Assembly (NCBI GenBank): GCA_030674155.1
Contig: CM060326.1
Coordinates: 26,320,207-26,330,206, forward strand
Reading direction: 5' to 3'
From: Stramonita haemastoma
Taxonomy: Eukaryota > Mollusca > Gastropoda > Neogastropoda > Muricidae
DNA length: 10,000 nucleotides
Shown: in pieces, positions 8,846-10,000 of the stretch
How the letters are laid out: each line of letters starts with the position of its first letter
Numbering within the stretch: position 1 is the first letter of the stretch
Notes under the pieces: model-generated
Database searches by the model: none
Told to the model about the DNA's origin: nothing
Seen by the model: the letters and a program-made list of their open reading frames with translations, nothing else
Program-made: the position numbers and the translations under genes

Positions 8846-8882
8846 GGCTGTACTGACAGCCTATGAAGACTAAAGTACAGCC
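8846..8882. other. 9-bp inverted repeat (hairpin)
   Basis: GGCTGTACT at 8846-8854 pairs perfectly with AGTACAGCC at 8874-8882 across a 19-base loop. It lies just before the (AAAC)6 run, and so near the 3' end of the proposed SINE, where a structured end could matter for reverse-transcriptase recognition. That role is speculative. Confidence 0.45.
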
Positions 8883-8899
8883 TGCCAAAACACGATGTA

Positions 8900-8923
8900 A
8901 AACAAACAAACAAACAAACAAAC
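8900..8923 (+). repeat. (AAAC)6 repeat, possible SINE tail
   Basis: Six perfect AAAC units. Short A-rich tandem repeats are common tails of tRNA-derived SINEs. The position downstream of the B box on the same strand fits, but the body between them has not been matched to a known family. Confidence 0.7.
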
Positions 8924-10000
8924 ACTGGTTGACTTTGATAACAATATGGTAAAACACCTTCATCACAATCGAATATCACACATTAACAGGAAACTGCCTC
9001 TTTTATAGCGGCCTCTGTCGCTCTGATTTCACAGTGACGCTAGTTCTAGTGTGGTATGATGTACACGCCCATAGCCATGGTGACACCGTGTCAAAGCCTT
9101 TTGATCTGCAACTTTATTGGAGACGGTTGCCGGAGACATGAAATGATGATCACTGCTATGGACAGACGTCTCACTTGGTCTTGCTCCATAATTGTGACTG
9201 TTACCGCCAAAGGGAGGTTGGTAACTGATTCCCTGTGCAGTGTGGATCAGAACAAAGTACTTCTAAACACCGCCAACGTAGTGCAGGGCTCGTCACACTA
9301 GTGACCCCACGGCAGCGTAGCAGTCACATTTCTTTACATGACAAGCCAGGGTGGGACTGGTTGTTGAGATCAAAACAAGCGCGCGGCATAGGAACAGCAG
9401 ATTATGTCTGTGAAGAACAAAATCATCACTTATCAAGAAAAAACAAACTGCTTGAATTGTACGTCGTGAAGCAGAAATGATGATGTCAATACAGCAGGAA
9501 TGTCGCTACCTTCACAGTGGACAATAACGGTCGCACATGCAAGCATCTCACCATTTGTGAATCTCAGAGCTCTACCTGGCAAAAATAAACTAAAAAACAC
9601 AAACAAAAAACTGACATTCTTATTTCAAACCAAGCTTGTGCATGCTCACATATATTTCGTCAGCAAAATGTATTGATCTTTAAGTTCTCGAAAACTTTCT
9701 TCGTCACTGTTTCACAGCCCTGGCTAAAAACAAGCCCTATCTGGAACAAGTTGTTTAGGTATGGTCCCTGCCTTTGATTATGTTTGTCCTGTATTTTGGC
9801 AAACGCTTTTTGTTCAGTTCAATAAAACTTAAATACATATGTCAGACTTGTTACAACCACGTAGGAACATTCAATGCAAAACACTTCTCTACCATATCTT
9901 TTTAAACATGATACTGGCGTTCCGACTTGTTGTGTCGATGCCAATGACAGAATCAAACATATATACACATTGTGTGGGCACTAATCCAATATTCCTGTCT
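8924..10000. other. Unassigned AT-rich DNA
   Basis: No gene, RNA or element is recognised. Two 81-codon plus-strand frames (9056-9301, 9235-9480) overlap each other and show no domain. A short inverted repeat GTCAC-ACTA-GTGAC lies near 9291-9304. From about 9570 the sequence becomes AT-rich and ends with an AATAAA region near 9821. Confidence 0.55.
9821..9826 (+). promoter_or_regulatory. Polyadenylation-signal-like AATAAA
   Basis: AATAAA follows a T-rich stretch ending in TTGTTCAGTTC. It could end a transcript or a decayed retroposon 3' UTR. No upstream coding sequence supports it, and chance occurrence in AT-rich DNA is likely. Confidence 0.2.

Noticed and set aside
8532..8966. 144-codon minus-strand frame
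   Set aside because: It runs antisense through the SINE-like head and the AAAC run, and its DSNPQPS segment is the usual antisense translation of a SINE head. No other protein feature is seen.

Overview
This window looks like non-coding DNA from a repeat-rich invertebrate animal genome, most likely a mollusc and perhaps a gastropod. The reasons are very long, almost perfect di- and tetranucleotide microsatellites, AT-rich single-copy DNA between them, remnants of non-LTR retrotransposons with short tandem-repeat 3' tails, a tRNA-derived SINE-like head, and no bacterial-style gene packing. The taxon is an inference from texture only. I see no complete conventional host gene.

Layout. 1-500: a CTG/TTG trinucleotide tract, then a long T/C-rich tract. 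500-1200: unassigned AT-rich DNA with two small hairpins. 1200-1960: a (GA)n(GACA)n compound microsatellite and a (GT)n(GC)n(GT)n tract. 1960-2540: unassigned. 2540-5535: the most structured part. It holds a (TCTG)n/(TCCG)n/(TC)n compound array, the C-terminal end of a non-LTR reverse transcriptase polyprotein (about 2919-3217), an (ATC)n tract, and three more (CT)n tracts. Between those (CT)n tracts lie a 289-codon ORF (3720-4589) followed by a retroposon-like 3' end, and then a second, different retroposon 3' end. 5535-6530: mostly unassigned, with one copy of a diverged repeat. 6537-7078: a large degenerate GT-rich array. 7136-7206: C-rich DNA with two G-quadruplex motifs on the minus strand. 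7220-8530: unassigned, with the second copy of the diverged repeat. 8535-8925: a probable decayed tRNA-derived SINE. 8930-10000: unassigned, with one polyadenylation-type hexamer.

The best lead is the 2765-5329 block. Three plus-strand retroelement-like segments are each bordered by (CT)n in the same orientation, and two of them have a tandem-repeat 3' tail that runs straight into (CT)n. This fits repeated insertion of non-LTR elements into one (CT)n microsatellite. It also fits microsatellites growing out of retroposon tails. The middle segment carries an intact ORF with a basic N-terminal region, an acidic linker and a short coiled coil but no reverse transcriptase, so it may be an ORF1-only element. 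Most other long open frames here are translations of microsatellites and are not annotated as genes.
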